Source of the DNA: Streptomyces viridochromogenes
Lineage (GTDB): Bacteria; Actinomycetota; Actinomycetes; Streptomycetales; Streptomycetaceae
Reading direction: 5' to 3'
Assembly: GCF_001270495.1 (NCBI RefSeq)
Contig: NZ_LGUR01000199.1
Span: forward strand, 30,320 to 94,319
DNA: 64,000 bases
Shown: positions 34,842 to 44,104 of the stretch, piece by piece
Layout of the letters: each line of letters opens with the position of its first letter
How positions within the stretch are numbered: the stretch's first letter is position 1
Made by a program: the position numbers and the translations under genes
The notes under the pieces: model-generated
The model's database searches: none
Seen by the model: only the letters and a program-made list of their open reading frames with translations
What the model was told of the DNA's origin: nothing

Positions 34842-34981
34842 GGGGGTCCTTGGGTGCGGAGGATCTGGGCCGAGGGTACGCGGGGTTTCTCGGGCGCAGG
34901 TCCAGGAGCAGCCGCGCTGCTGAACGCCCGGCGCCAACGGGGCGCCGCCCGCAGTCACCCACGGCGCGAAGAGGACAAAGC

Positions 34982-35015
34982 AATGCCGGCGCAGCTCCCC
35001 AGCTGCGCCGGCATT
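34982..35015 (-). terminator. terminator of the 65-residue membrane protein gene
   Basis: AATGCCGGCGCAGCT and AGCTGCGCCGGCATT make a perfect 15-bp stem with CCCC loop; on the minus strand it is followed by GCTTTGT. It supports the small gene upstream being transcribed. Confidence 0.88.
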
Positions 35016-35102
35016 TGTGCCGTCCGCCGCACCCCCGTCCCCACGGGGTTTCATGGGTGGATGTCCCCGCCCGGACCGCTCTTCCGGGCCTGGGGTCGCC
35101 GC

Positions 35103-35300
35103 TCAGCGCCCCAGCATCACGCCCACGGACGACGCCTGTGTGGCCACCGTCTCCCAGCCGTCGAAGACGAGGAGGAGAAGGGCCGCCAGGGGAAGGGCCA
35201 TGAGTGTCGCCACCAGGGGGTGGCGGCGTCCCTGACGGCGGGGGCGCAGCACCCTGCGCTCCTGCGTGCGGATCAGTGTCCGCGGTGCCGTCTGGGCCAT
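35103..35300 (-). CDS. small basic single-pass membrane protein (65 aa)
   Basis: N-terminal 28 residues are strongly basic (RTQERRVLRPRRQGRR) and precede one hydrophobic segment, LVATLMALPLAALLLLVF, with a short C-terminal tail. By the positive-inside rule the tail is outside. AGGAGAGGGACC precedes the ATG and a strong terminator follows, so it is probably real. No family recognised. Confidence 0.75.
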   Translation of the reverse strand: MAQTAPRTLIRTQERRVLRPRRQGRRHPLVATLMALPLAALLLLVFDGWETVATQASSVGVMLGR

Positions 35301-35598
35301 GGTCCCTCTCCTGACCTGTGTCGGTTGTCGTTGGCAGCGGCGGGTGTCTGACCTCGGGGGACGAGTGCTGCCACCCGCCGCTTGACCTCAAATCTAGGCG
35401 TCCGGCGCTGCCCGCACGTCATGCCCTCGTACCGATTGCCGGGCCTCCCGGAGGATGAGCCATCACCTGCGGAGTACTCCCCTGGGTGGAGACGAGGACC
35501 TAGGTCTCGGGGTCTTCCCGGAGGGGACGCCCGCTCTGCCCTGCTTTCTCCGAGCTGTCCTCGCGCGGCGCCGCCTGCCCAAGCGGTGTGGGGGAGCC
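35301..35598. other. gene-free interval upstream of the 65-aa gene
   Basis: No convincing gene on either strand. TAGATT (minus strand, near 35391-35396) could be a -10 for the small membrane gene, but no matching -35 is clear. Confidence 0.4.
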
Positions 35599-35739
35599 TC
35601 ACCGGGTGACTTCGCTCACTTGCACGACACCTCGGCGCACCGCCGTCTCCACCCGGCGGCCCGCCCTGCTCGCCACCACCTCGTCTGTGCGCGTCGTGTC
35701 CCCTGCCTCCACGGCGGTCTCCACGCGATCAGGCCCCAC
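35599..35739 (-). CDS. possible 46-residue protein
   Basis: GTG start with GGAAGGGGG 9 nt upstream; codons use mostly G/C in third positions, as coding DNA here does. The sequence begins VGPDRVETAVEAGDTTRTDE and contains RVETAV twice, an internal repeat. No homologue recognised. It is divergent from the kinase gene. Moderate-to-low confidence. Confidence 0.4.
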   Translation of the reverse strand: MGPDRVETAVEAGDTTRTDEVVASRAGRRVETAVRRGVVQVSEVTR

Positions 35740-35935
35740 GGGATCAATCCCCCTTCCACGATGGGTGGTTGGGAGACAAAGCACACCTAAGTCGCCCTGC
35801 CGGCCGACCCCCTGACCACCCTTCAAGTCTCCAACCCACCACTGACAATCCGTCGGCCCGAGAGGGCGCGGCCTCTGCGCGCGGCGGCCCGTGGAAACGT
35901 AAGCTGTGGCTCGTCACACGGACCGGGCAGCGGGG

Positions 35936-37357
35936 ATGAACATGGCGATGATGCGCCTGAGGCGCGAGGACCCGCGCGTCGTCGGCTCGTTCAGGCTTCA
36001 CAGACGGCTCGGCGCGGGCGGGATGGGCGTCGTCTACCTGGGCTCCGACAAGAAGGGGCAGCGGGTCGCGCTCAAGGTGATCCGGCCCGACCTGGCGGAG
36101 GATCAGGAGTTCCGCTCGCGGTTCGCGCGTGAGGTCTCGGCGGCCCGGCGGATTCGCGGGGGCTGTACGGCACGGCTCGTGGCCGCGGACCTGGAGGCGG
36201 AGCGGCCGTGGTTCGCCACGCAGTACGTGCCCGGGCCTTCCCTGCATGACAAGGTCGCCGACGAGGGAGGGCTCGGCGCCGCCGAGGTCGCCGCCGTCGG
36301 GGCCGCCCTGTCCGAGGGCCTGGTCGCCGTCCACGAGGCGGGTGTCGTACACCGGGATCTCAAGCCCTCCAACATCCTGCTGTCCCCCAAGGGCCCGCGG
36401 ATCATCGACTTCGGCATCGCCTGGGCGACGGGGGCCTCGACCCTCACACACGTCGGTACGGCGGTCGGCTCCCCCGGCTTCCTCGCCCCGGAGCAGGTGC
36501 GCGGCGCCGCCGTCACCCCGGCCACGGACGTCTTCTCCCTCGGCGCCACGCTCGCCTACGCGTCGATGGGTGACTCACCCTTCGGACACGGCAGTTCAGA
36601 GGTGATGCTGTACCGCGTCGTGCACGAGGAGGCGCAGTTGCACGGCGTACCGGACGCCCTGGCTCCGCTGGTGCGGGCCTGTCTGGCGAAGGCCCCGGAG
36701 GAACGGCCCAGCACGCTTCAGCTGTCGCTGCGCCTCAAGGAGATCGCGGCCCGGGAGGCACAGGGACTCGGGGACGTACGTCCGCCCGCGCCGCGTTCCG
36801 CGGAGGCGGACCGCCTGACCGGACGGCTCGCCGACACCTACCCGGAACAGCAGCGCGCCCAGCGCCGCCCGCAGGGCACTCCCCCGCCGCGCGGCGCCGC
36901 CGTCCCGCGCGGCAACGGCCCGTCCCGAGGACCCGGCCCCGCGCGCGACGGGATTCCTCCGTCGAGGGGCGGCGGCGCGAACAGCGGTACAGCGGCTTCC
37001 CGGTCCGGGACCCGGTCGACGCCCGCCTCGCGCAACACCCCACGGTCGGGCAACGGCGGCCGGCCGGCGCCGCGCAATGGCGCGGGTCGTCCGGCGCCGC
37101 GCAACACGGGAACGGGTCGGCGGCCCGCCAACCCGCAGCTGTTGCGGCAGCGCCTGTTCGTGTTCGTCGTGGTGACGCTGCTCGTGGCGCTCGGCATCGC
37201 GGCGGCGCAGGGCTGCCAGGGGCCGCAGCGTGGTCTCGGCGGCGACGGGGACGTCGTACGGCCGCACCATGACGAGCAGGTGGAGCCGGGTTACGAGCCG
37301 CTGGACGGGGATCTGATGTCCCAGCGGTACGAATCGACCTTCGAAATGTCCGAATAG
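35936..37357 (+). CDS. membrane-anchored Ser/Thr protein kinase
   Basis: 473 residues. Hanks-type kinase domain at residues 18-275: glycine loop LGAGGMGVVYLG, catalytic K47, HRDLKPSN with D141, DFG 158-160, and SPGFLAPE. Then about 130 residues of Pro/Gly/Arg/Ser-rich linker, one transmembrane segment (LFVFVVVTLLVALGIAA) and a short acidic extracellular tail. No PASTA or other sensor domain. ATG at 35936 follows GCGGGG. Activating signal and targets unknown. Confidence 0.92.
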   Translation: MNMAMMRLRREDPRVVGSFRLHRRLGAGGMGVVYLGSDKKGQRVALKVIRPDLAEDQEFRSRFAREVSAARRIRGGCTARLVAADLEAERPWFATQYVPGPSLHDKVADEGGLGAAEVAAVGAALSEGLVAVHEAGVVHRDLKPSNILLSPKGPRIIDFGIAWATGASTLTHVGTAVGSPGFLAPEQVRGAAVTPATDVFSLGATLAYASMGDSPFGHGSSEVMLYRVVHEEAQLHGVPDALAPLVRACLAKAPEERPSTLQLSLRLKEIAAREAQGLGDVRPPAPRSAEADRLTGRLADTYPEQQRAQRRPQGTPPPRGAAVPRGNGPSRGPGPARDGIPPSRGGGANSGTAASRSGTRSTPASRNTPRSGNGGRPAPRNGAGRPAPRNTGTGRRPANPQLLRQRLFVFVVVTLLVALGIAAAQGCQGPQRGLGGDGDVVRPHHDEQVEPGYEPLDGDLMSQRYESTFEMSE

Positions 37358-37384
37358 GCGGCGTCCCCGAGGTCAGACGTGACG

Positions 37385-37777
37385 TCAGAGGGCGGGCAGG
37401 ATCCGCTCGAAGAACTCCCGGTCGCCCTCGAAGACCGGGTCCAGGGACAGGAACTCCTCCGGCGTGACCCAGCGGGCCTCGCCGACCTCGTCCGGGTCGG
37501 GGACCACGTCGCCGGTCTCGGCGTGCGCCGTCCACCAGTGGAGGCGGAAGGTGCCGTCGTCCGTCTCGGACTCCCAGACCTTCGCCAGAGGGACGACGGT
37601 GAGGCCGACCTCCTCTCGGACCTCCCGGGCGACAGCCTCCCGCTGGGTCTCCCCCGGCTCGATCCGGCCGCTGATCGGCTGCCAGTAGCCGGGGCGCGCG
37701 ACGGCGGGGCCGCGCCTGATGGCGAGGACACGGCCGGCGCGGAGCAGGACCGCGACGATCGCCTCGCGCCGCGGCAT
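37385..37777 (-). CDS. Nudix hydrolase
   Basis: 130 residues. Complete Nudix box G-x5-E-x7-REVREEVGL in SGRIEPGETQREAVAREV followed by REEVGL. Hydrolyses an unknown nucleoside diphosphate derivative. Starts 11 bp after the TrmH-family gene stop on the same strand; convergent with the kinase gene. Confidence 0.92.
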   Translation of the reverse strand: MPRREAIVAVLLRAGRVLAIRRGPAVARPGYWQPISGRIEPGETQREAVAREVREEVGLTVVPLAKVWESETDDGTFRLHWWTAHAETGDVVPDPDEVGEARWVTPEEFLSLDPVFEGDREFFERILPAL

Positions 37778-37788
37778 CGTCGTACGGC

Positions 37789-38607
37789 CTAGATCTGCGG
37801 GCGGCCCGTGGCCACCGCGTAGAAGGCGACCGCGGCCGCCGCGCCGACGTTGAGGGAGTCGACGCCGTGGGCCATCGGGATGCGGACCCATTCGTCGGCG
37901 GCCACCAGGGCCTGGGTGGACAGGCCGTCGCCCTCGGCGCCGAGCATCAGGGCGACCCGGTCCATCCGGTGCGGGGCGGCCTCGTCGAGGGTCTTGGCCT
38001 TCTCGTCGGGGGTGAGCGCGAGGAGCGTGAAGCCCGCCTCGCGCACCGACTCCAGGCCCTTGGGCCAGGTGTCCAGACGGGCGTAGGGCACCGAGAAGAC
38101 CGCGCCCATGGAGACCTTGACGCTACGGCGGTACAGGGGGTCCGCGCAGTCCGGGGACAGCAGGACCGCGTCCATCCCGAGAGCGGCGGCCGAGCGGAAG
38201 ATGGCGCCGATGTTGGTGTGGTCGTTGACCGACTCCATGACCACCACCCGGCGGGTGGTCCGCAGCAGCTCGGTCGCCGTCGGGAGCGGTTTGCGCTGCA
38301 TCGAGGCGAGCGCGCCGCGGTGCACGTGGTAGCCGGTGACCTGCTCGGCGAGGTCCGGGCTGACCGCGTACACCGGGGCGGGGAGCTCGTCGATGACGTC
38401 GCGCATGACGTCGACCCACTTGGCGGAGAGCAGCATCGACCGCATCTCGTAGCCGGCTTCCTTCGCCCGTCTGATGACCTTCTCACCCTCGGCGATGAAC
38501 AGGCCCTCGGCCGGTTCGCGCTTGCGGCGCAGGTCGACGTCGGTCAGGCCCGTGTAGTCGCGCAGGCGCGGGTCGTTCGGGTCATCGACGGTGATGAGAT
38601 CGGCCAC
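37789..38607 (-). CDS. TrmH/SpoU-family RNA 2'-O-methyltransferase
   Basis: 272 residues, SPOUT class. Motif 1 NDHTNIGAIFRSAAALGMD, motif 2 MLGAEGDGLS, motif 3 IPMAHGVDSLNVGAAAAV, plus an N-terminal L30e-like RNA-binding region (GLFIAEGEKVIRRAKEAGY). Target could be rRNA or tRNA; not decidable here. Followed closely by the Nudix gene. Confidence 0.92.
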   Translation of the reverse strand: MADLITVDDPNDPRLRDYTGLTDVDLRRKREPAEGLFIAEGEKVIRRAKEAGYEMRSMLLSAKWVDVMRDVIDELPAPVYAVSPDLAEQVTGYHVHRGALASMQRKPLPTATELLRTTRRVVVMESVNDHTNIGAIFRSAAALGMDAVLLSPDCADPLYRRSVKVSMGAVFSVPYARLDTWPKGLESVREAGFTLLALTPDEKAKTLDEAAPHRMDRVALMLGAEGDGLSTQALVAADEWVRIPMAHGVDSLNVGAAAAVAFYAVATGRPQI

Positions 38608-38671
38608 AGGGTGATACTGCCTTGTCCTGGGTGCGGTGCCAACGGTTCGGAACGGGTTGTGTTACCCGCGG

Positions 38672-39904
38672 TTACTCGGAGGGGGCGGGGCCTACGTTCA
38701 CGACCTCGCCGATGACGATGACCGCCGGCGGCTTCACCTCGTGGGTGAGGACCGCCTCGCCGGCCGTGGCGAGGGTCGCGTCCACCCGGCGCTGGGCGGC
38801 CGTCGTGCCCTCCTGGACCAGGGCGACGGGCGTGTCCGGGGACTTGCCGTGGGCGATGAGGGTCTCGGCGACCTTCCCGATGGTGGCGACGCCCATGAGG
38901 ATGACCAGGGTGCCGGTCAGCTTGGCGAGGGACGGCCAGTCGACCAGGGAACGCTCGTCGTCCGGCGCGATATGGCCGCTGACCACCGTGAACTCGTGGG
39001 CGACGCCCCGGTGGGTGACCGGGATCCCGGCGGCACCCGGGACCGAGATGGAGCTGGAGATGCCGGGCACGACCGTGCACGCGATGCCGGCCTCGGCCAG
39101 CGCCTGGACCTCCTCCATGCCGCGCCCGTAGACGAAGGGGTCGCCTCCCTTGAGGCGTACGACCGACTTGCCCTGCTTGGCGTGCTCGATCAGCGCGTTG
39201 TTGATGGCCTCCTGGGCCATGAACCGGCCGTAGGGCAGCTTCGCGGCGTCGATCACCTCGACGTTCGGGGGCAGCTCCGCGAGCAGGTCGCGCGGGCCCA
39301 GGTGGTCGGTGATGACCACGTCGGCCGCGGCGAGCAGGCGGCGGCCCCGCACGGTGATCAGGTCCGGGTCGCCGGGACCGCCCCCGACCAGCGCGACTCC
39401 CGGCGTACGGGTGCGGTGGTGCGGGGCGACGAGGGTGCCGTCGCGCAGGCCCTCGACGACCGCGTCGCGGATGGCGGCGGTGTGGCGGGGGTCGCGGCCC
39501 TTGGCGTCGGTGGTCAGGACGGCGACCGTGACACCCTCGCTGTGGCCCGTGGCCGGGGTCCAGGCGGTGGCCTCGTCGGCGTCGTCGGAGCGGACGCACC
39601 ACACGCGGTTGCGCTCGGCCTCGGCGGAGGCGCGGGTGTTCGCGTCGTGGTCGCTGGTGGCGATGAGGGCGTACCAGATGTCGGTGAGGTCGCCGTCCGC
39701 GTAGCGGCGCCGCTCCCAGGTGAGTTCTCCGGCGTCCGCCATGGCTTCGACCGACGGGGTCACCTCGGGCGAGACGAGCGTGATGTCGGCGCCCGCTGCG
39801 ATGAGTGCCGGAAGACGGCGCTGGGCGACCTCGCCGCCGCCGAGGACGACGACTCGGCGACCGGTGAGGCGGAGGCCCACGGGGTAGGCGGGGTGTTCGG
39901 CCAT
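38672..39904 (-). CDS. siroheme/cobalamin fusion: precorrin-2 dehydrogenase + uroporphyrinogen-III C-methyltransferase
   Basis: 410 residues, CysG-like order. Residues 1 to about 160 form the NAD-dependent dehydrogenase/ferrochelatase-like part (GRRVVVLGGGEVAQRRLPAL). Residues from about 165 form the SAM-dependent methyltransferase (VALVGGGPGDPDLITVRGRR, VVRLKGGDPFVYGRGMEE). It produces precorrin-2 and sirohydrochlorin, the branch point to siroheme and B12. GAGGAGCC before ATG. Separated from the cobT gene upstream by a terminator. Confidence 0.93.
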   Translation of the reverse strand: MAEHPAYPVGLRLTGRRVVVLGGGEVAQRRLPALIAAGADITLVSPEVTPSVEAMADAGELTWERRRYADGDLTDIWYALIATSDHDANTRASAEAERNRVWCVRSDDADEATAWTPATGHSEGVTVAVLTTDAKGRDPRHTAAIRDAVVEGLRDGTLVAPHHRTRTPGVALVGGGPGDPDLITVRGRRLLAAADVVITDHLGPRDLLAELPPNVEVIDAAKLPYGRFMAQEAINNALIEHAKQGKSVVRLKGGDPFVYGRGMEEVQALAEAGIACTVVPGISSSISVPGAAGIPVTHRGVAHEFTVVSGHIAPDDERSLVDWPSLAKLTGTLVILMGVATIGKVAETLIAHGKSPDTPVALVQEGTTAAQRRVDATLATAGEAVLTHEVKPPAVIVIGEVVNVGPAPSE

Positions 39905-39999
39905 GAGGGTGCGGCTCCTCGTGCTGGCGGTGCGATGGGTGCTACGGCGCTGGAGCAGCCCTGACGTGCGGATTTTAAACGTGGGCTCAGCGTACGGCG

Positions 40000-40036
40000 G
40001 GGCCGGGGGACGCGCAGGAACGCATACCCCCGGCCC
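40000..40036 (-). terminator. terminator after bluB-cobT
   Basis: GGGCCGGGGG pairs with CCCCCGGCCC (10 bp, 17-base loop) 10 bp downstream of the cobT stop. Confidence 0.8.
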
Positions 40037-40045
40037 TGCTTGAAC

Positions 40046-43000
40046 TCACTTCTCGGTGACGCCCGCCGAGTCGAACGTCGCCACCTCGTGCATCGCCCTG
40101 GCCGTGCTCTGTACCAGCGGCAGCGCGAGCAGCGCGCCCGTGCCCTCACCCAGGCGGAGGTCGAGGTCGACCAGGGGACGCAGGCCGAGCTTGTTCAGGG
40201 CGGCCACGTGGCCGGGCTCGGCGCTGCGGTGCCCCGCGATGCAGGCGGCCAGGACCTCGGGGGCGATCGCACGGGCCACCAGGGCGGCGGCACCGGCGCT
40301 GACGCCGTCCAGGATCACCGGCGTACGCAGCGACGCGCCGCCCAGCAGCAGGCCGACGATCGCGGCGTGTTCGAAGCCGCCGATCGCCGCCAGGACGCCG
40401 ACGGGGTCGGCCGGGTCGGGCTGGTGGACCTCGATGGCGCGGCGGACGACCTCGGTCTTGCGGGCGAGGGTCTCGTCGTTGATGCCGGTGCCCCGGCCCG
40501 TCACCTCGGCGGGGTCGGTGTCCGTGTAGACCGAGATCAGGGCCGCCGACGCGGTCGTGTTGGCGATGCCCATCTCGCCCGTCAGCAGGGCCTTGTTGCC
40601 GGCCGCCACCAGGTCGCGGGCCGTCTCGATGCCCACCTCGATGGCCTGCTTGGCCTCCTCGCGGGTCATCGCGGGGCCGGTCGTCATGTCGGACGTGCCC
40701 GCGCGGACCTTGCGCGGCAGCAGGCCCGGCGTCGCCGGGAGGTCCGCGGCCACACCGACGTCCACGACACAGACCTCGGCGCCCACCTGGCCGGCGAACG
40801 CGTTGCAGACCGCGCCGCCGCCGAGGAAGTTGGCGACCATCTGGGCCGTCACCTCCTGCGGCCAGGGGGTGACGCCCTGGGCGTGCACGCCGTGGTCACC
40901 GGCGAAGATCGCGACGGCCGCGGGCTCGGGGATCGGCGGCGGGCACTGGCGGGACAGCCCGGACAGCTGGGCGGAGATGATCTCCAGCATGCCGAGCGAG
41001 CCGGGCGGCTTCGTCATCCGCTTCTGCCGCTCCCAGGCCTCGCCGAGCGCCTTGGCGTCCAGCGGGCGGATCTGGGCGACGGTCTCGGCGAGCAGGTCGT
41101 GCGGCTCCTCACCGGGCAGGGCACGGCGGCCGTACGTCTCCTCGTGCACCACCCACGACAGCGGGCGGCGCTTGGACCAGCCGGCCTGCATCAGTTCGGG
41201 CTCGTCCGGGAACTCGTCGACGTAGCCCACGCACAGGTAGGCGATGACTTCGAGGTGCTCGGGCAGGCCCAGCGCGCGGACCATCTCCCGCTCGTCGAAG
41301 AAGCTGACCCAGCCGACGCCGAGGCCCTCCGCGCGGGCGGCGAGCCAGAGGTTCTCGACCGCGAGCGCGGCGGAGTACGGCGCCATCTGCGGCTGGGTGT
41401 GCCGACCGAGGGTGTGGCGGCCGCCGCGGGTCGGGTCGGCGGTGACGACGATGTTCACCGGGGTGTCGAGGATGGCCTCGATCTTCAGTTCCTTGAACTG
41501 TTTCGCCCGGCCCTTGGGAAGCGACTTGGCGTACGCCTCGCGCTGGCGCATGGCCAGCTCATGCATGGTCTGCCGGGTGTCGGAGGACCGGATGACGACG
41601 AAGTCCCAGGGCTGCGAATGTCCCACGGAGGGCGCGGTGTGCGCGGCCTCCAGGACGCGGAGCAGCACCTCGTGCGGGATGGGGTCGCTGCGGAAGCCGT
41701 TGCGGATGTCACGGCGCTCGCGCATGACCTTGAGAACGGCCTCGCGCTCGGCCTCGTCGTAGGCGGGCGCGGCCGGGCCGGTGGGCTGTCGTGCCTCTTC
41801 CACTGCCGCCGTGCTCTCTTCTTCCGGGGCTGCCGGTTCCTGCGGGTCTTCCTGGTCGGCGGCCCGGGTGTCCAGGTCCTCCGCGTGTTGTACGAGTGCG
41901 GGGTCGCCCTCGCGGGGTGCGGGGACCGTGGCGACGGAAGCCGCTGCCTCCTCCGCCGGGAGGACGATCGGCTGCGGCGGCGTCGGGGCCAGGTGCGGGG
42001 TGGTCGGCACCGAGCCCTCGACCGGCACGAACTGGCCCAGTGCCTGCCCGGGCGCCTGCTCCTGCGGGATGCCGGTCGCGAAGACGGCCGCGACCTCGCC
42101 CTGGCCGGACTCCGCGGGCTCGACCGGCGGTTGGACCGCGTCCACGAGGACCTGCACGGGCTCGGCAACGGACCGGAGTTGCGGGCCGGCGGGCTCGGCG
42201 ACGAACGGCTCGGGGGCGTCGACCGGTGCGGCCTCGGCCGGCGCCGGCTGCGGCTCGGCGGCCTCCGGGGCTGCGTCCGCTGCGGCGAGCGGCGGGGTGG
42301 GCACGGCCGACTCGGCGGCATCCTCCGGGGCCTGCTGGGCCTCCTGGATCTCGGCCGCGGGGTCCGCGACGAGGGCTGCCGCGTCGGGGGCTGCCACGTC
42401 GGGGAGGGGCGCGCTCACAGCCGCTGCCTGTGCCTCGGCGCCGAGGTCCGCCGGAGCAGCGTGCTGCCCCGGCTGCTCAACCTGCGCGAGGTTCGGATCC
42501 GGGACGGCCTCGGGGGCCTGCGCGACCAGGACGGCGGGCTCGGCCTCCTCCTGAGCGGGCTGCTCGGCGTCCGCGGGGTGCGGGGCTGCTTCGGGGGCTA
42601 CGACCGCGGAGGCGGCGGCGTCGGCGGGTGCGGCTACGGCGTCCGTGGGCTGCGCGGCCGGCGCGAACTGCTCGGGCTCGGCGGGATCGGCGGCCTGCGC
42701 CGCATCGGGTGCGGGCGCGGCGGGGGCGGCCTCGGGCATGGGCTGGGGGTCGGCCGGGGCGGGGGCCTCAGGAGCCTGAGCGGCCTCCGGGAACTGAGCG
42801 GCCTCCGGGAACTGAGCGGCCTCCGGGGACTGGGCCGCCTCCGGGGACTGGGCCGCCTCGGGGGCCTGCGGGGCCTCGGGAGCCTGCGCAGTCTCGGGCG
42901 CGGAGACCTCGGTGACCTGCGCGGGAGCCTCCGGCACGGCAGCGTCCGGAACCTGGGCGGCTTCGGGCGCCGGGGCGCCGAGGACCGGCTCGGCTTCAGC

Positions 43001-44104
43001 GGCGGGTGCCTCCGGAAGCTGCGCGGCCTCGGGGACGGAAGTCTCAGGAGCGGTGCCTTCGACGGCCTGGACGGCCTCGGCCTCGGGTGTCGCGGAAACC
43101 TGGCCTGCGTCAGCAGCGGGGTCGGGAACCTGGGCGGCTTCGGGGGCGGGACCTTCGGGGTCCTGGCCGACCCCCTCGGCCGCCGGGGTCTCGGAGACCT
43201 GCCCGGCTCCGCCCACGGGGACCTCGGCAGCCTCACCGACGGCCAAGTCCCCCGGAACCTGGCCGGGCTCGGCGCCATGGCCGTCCTGCGGTCCGTCGCC
43301 GACTCCGGCGACCTGCGTGGCGCCCGGGTCGGGCTCGCTCACCGGAGCCTCCTCGGCAGTCGTGGCGACCGCGACGTCGGGCACCGCACCTTCAGCGGCA
43401 TCCGCGGCAGGCACGGCCGCGACGACCTGGTCGGCCTCGGGAGCAGCAGCCTCCGCGACCTCCCCGTCCTGTACGGCACCGCTCTCCGGGCCGGCCTCCG
43501 TGGCCACCCGGGCCACCACCGCCTGGGCCACGCCCACCGGCTGCCCGGCCGGGACAACCGTTTCGGCAGCCGCCGCCCCGGTGCTCACCGGGGCCTGGGT
43601 CTGGGTCTGGGTCTGGGCGGGGGCACCCCAGGGCGCCGGCTGCGGGGCGTCGAGGTACTCGGGGCCGGCGGGCGCCTGACCGGGCTGGCGTACGGGTGCG
43701 CCGACGGCGCCGCGGTCGGCGAGGGAGCGGACCGGGCTGGCGGAGGCGTCGGGAATGGGCGGGCCGAGGTGCAGGGGGCGCCGGGGAGTGATCGGCGGGA
43801 TCGGCGTCGAGGGGGCCGAGGGGGCCGGCATGCGGACGGCGCTGAGGTCGACCGAGCCGCTGTCGCGGCCGGAGATCTCGTGCGCGTCCGGCTCGTGCAC
43901 GGCCTCGACGAGCGGTTCCGGCGCGGGCGGGGCGACTTCGTTGCCCCAGGCACCCTGGGAGCCGGGCAGCAGCAGGTCTTCGTCCTCGGCGGTGCTCTCG
44001 GAGAGGTAGGTGTATGAACCGTGCGCCGCGGAGGCGCCCGGCTGCTCCACCATGCCTGCGCTCTCCGGCAGTCCCTCGGCCGGGACCTGGCCGGTGTCGG
44101 TCAT
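40046..44104 (-). CDS. cobT: giant BluB-CobT fusion with ~780-residue low-complexity N-terminus
   Basis: 1352 residues. Residues 1 to about 780 are Ala/Pro/Glu/Val/Gln-rich and repetitive (units like APEAAQ and SPEAAQ) with no recognisable fold. Residues about 781-985 are a nitroreductase-fold BluB (RRDIRNGFRSDPIPHEVLLR, APSVGHSQPWDFVVIR), which makes 5,6-dimethylbenzimidazole from FMNH2. Residues about 1000-1352 are CobT (PPGSLGMLE, GDHGVHAQGVTPWPQEVTAQ, LRLGEGTGAL with the catalytic Glu), which activates that base to its ribotide for the B12 lower ligand. ATG at 44104 has GAGGGG upstream. Confidence 0.9.
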   Translation of the reverse strand: MTDTGQVPAEGLPESAGMVEQPGASAAHGSYTYLSESTAEDEDLLLPGSQGAWGNEVAPPAPEPLVEAVHEPDAHEISGRDSGSVDLSAVRMPAPSAPSTPIPPITPRRPLHLGPPIPDASASPVRSLADRGAVGAPVRQPGQAPAGPEYLDAPQPAPWGAPAQTQTQTQAPVSTGAAAAETVVPAGQPVGVAQAVVARVATEAGPESGAVQDGEVAEAAAPEADQVVAAVPAADAAEGAVPDVAVATTAEEAPVSEPDPGATQVAGVGDGPQDGHGAEPGQVPGDLAVGEAAEVPVGGAGQVSETPAAEGVGQDPEGPAPEAAQVPDPAADAGQVSATPEAEAVQAVEGTAPETSVPEAAQLPEAPAAEAEPVLGAPAPEAAQVPDAAVPEAPAQVTEVSAPETAQAPEAPQAPEAAQSPEAAQSPEAAQFPEAAQFPEAAQAPEAPAPADPQPMPEAAPAAPAPDAAQAADPAEPEQFAPAAQPTDAVAAPADAAASAVVAPEAAPHPADAEQPAQEEAEPAVLVAQAPEAVPDPNLAQVEQPGQHAAPADLGAEAQAAAVSAPLPDVAAPDAAALVADPAAEIQEAQQAPEDAAESAVPTPPLAAADAAPEAAEPQPAPAEAAPVDAPEPFVAEPAGPQLRSVAEPVQVLVDAVQPPVEPAESGQGEVAAVFATGIPQEQAPGQALGQFVPVEGSVPTTPHLAPTPPQPIVLPAEEAAASVATVPAPREGDPALVQHAEDLDTRAADQEDPQEPAAPEEESTAAVEEARQPTGPAAPAYDEAEREAVLKVMRERRDIRNGFRSDPIPHEVLLRVLEAAHTAPSVGHSQPWDFVVIRSSDTRQTMHELAMRQREAYAKSLPKGRAKQFKELKIEAILDTPVNIVVTADPTRGGRHTLGRHTQPQMAPYSAALAVENLWLAARAEGLGVGWVSFFDEREMVRALGLPEHLEVIAYLCVGYVDEFPDEPELMQAGWSKRRPLSWVVHEETYGRRALPGEEPHDLLAETVAQIRPLDAKALGEAWERQKRMTKPPGSLGMLEIISAQLSGLSRQCPPPIPEPAAVAIFAGDHGVHAQGVTPWPQEVTAQMVANFLGGGAVCNAFAGQVGAEVCVVDVGVAADLPATPGLLPRKVRAGTSDMTTGPAMTREEAKQAIEVGIETARDLVAAGNKALLTGEMGIANTTASAALISVYTDTDPAEVTGRGTGINDETLARKTEVVRRAIEVHQPDPADPVGVLAAIGGFEHAAIVGLLLGGASLRTPVILDGVSAGAAALVARAIAPEVLAACIAGHRSAEPGHVAALNKLGLRPLVDLDLRLGEGTGALLALPLVQSTARAMHEVATFDSAGVTEK
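42780..42869. repeat. tandem 18-bp repeat inside bluB-cobT
   Basis: Five adjoining 18-bp units: GCGGCCTCCGGGAACTGA twice exactly, then GCGGCCTCCGGGGACTGG, GCCGCCTCCGGGGACTGG and GCCGCCTCGGGGGCCTGC. On the coding strand they encode six-residue units of the E-A-A-Q-x-P type. Frame-preserving, so copy number can change without breaking the gene. Confidence 0.9.

Noticed and set aside
40040-44017. 1325-codon open frame on the plus strand opposite bluB-cobT
   Set aside because: It is a shadow created by GC-biased codons of the true minus-strand gene, which has BluB and CobT motifs; the plus frame has none.
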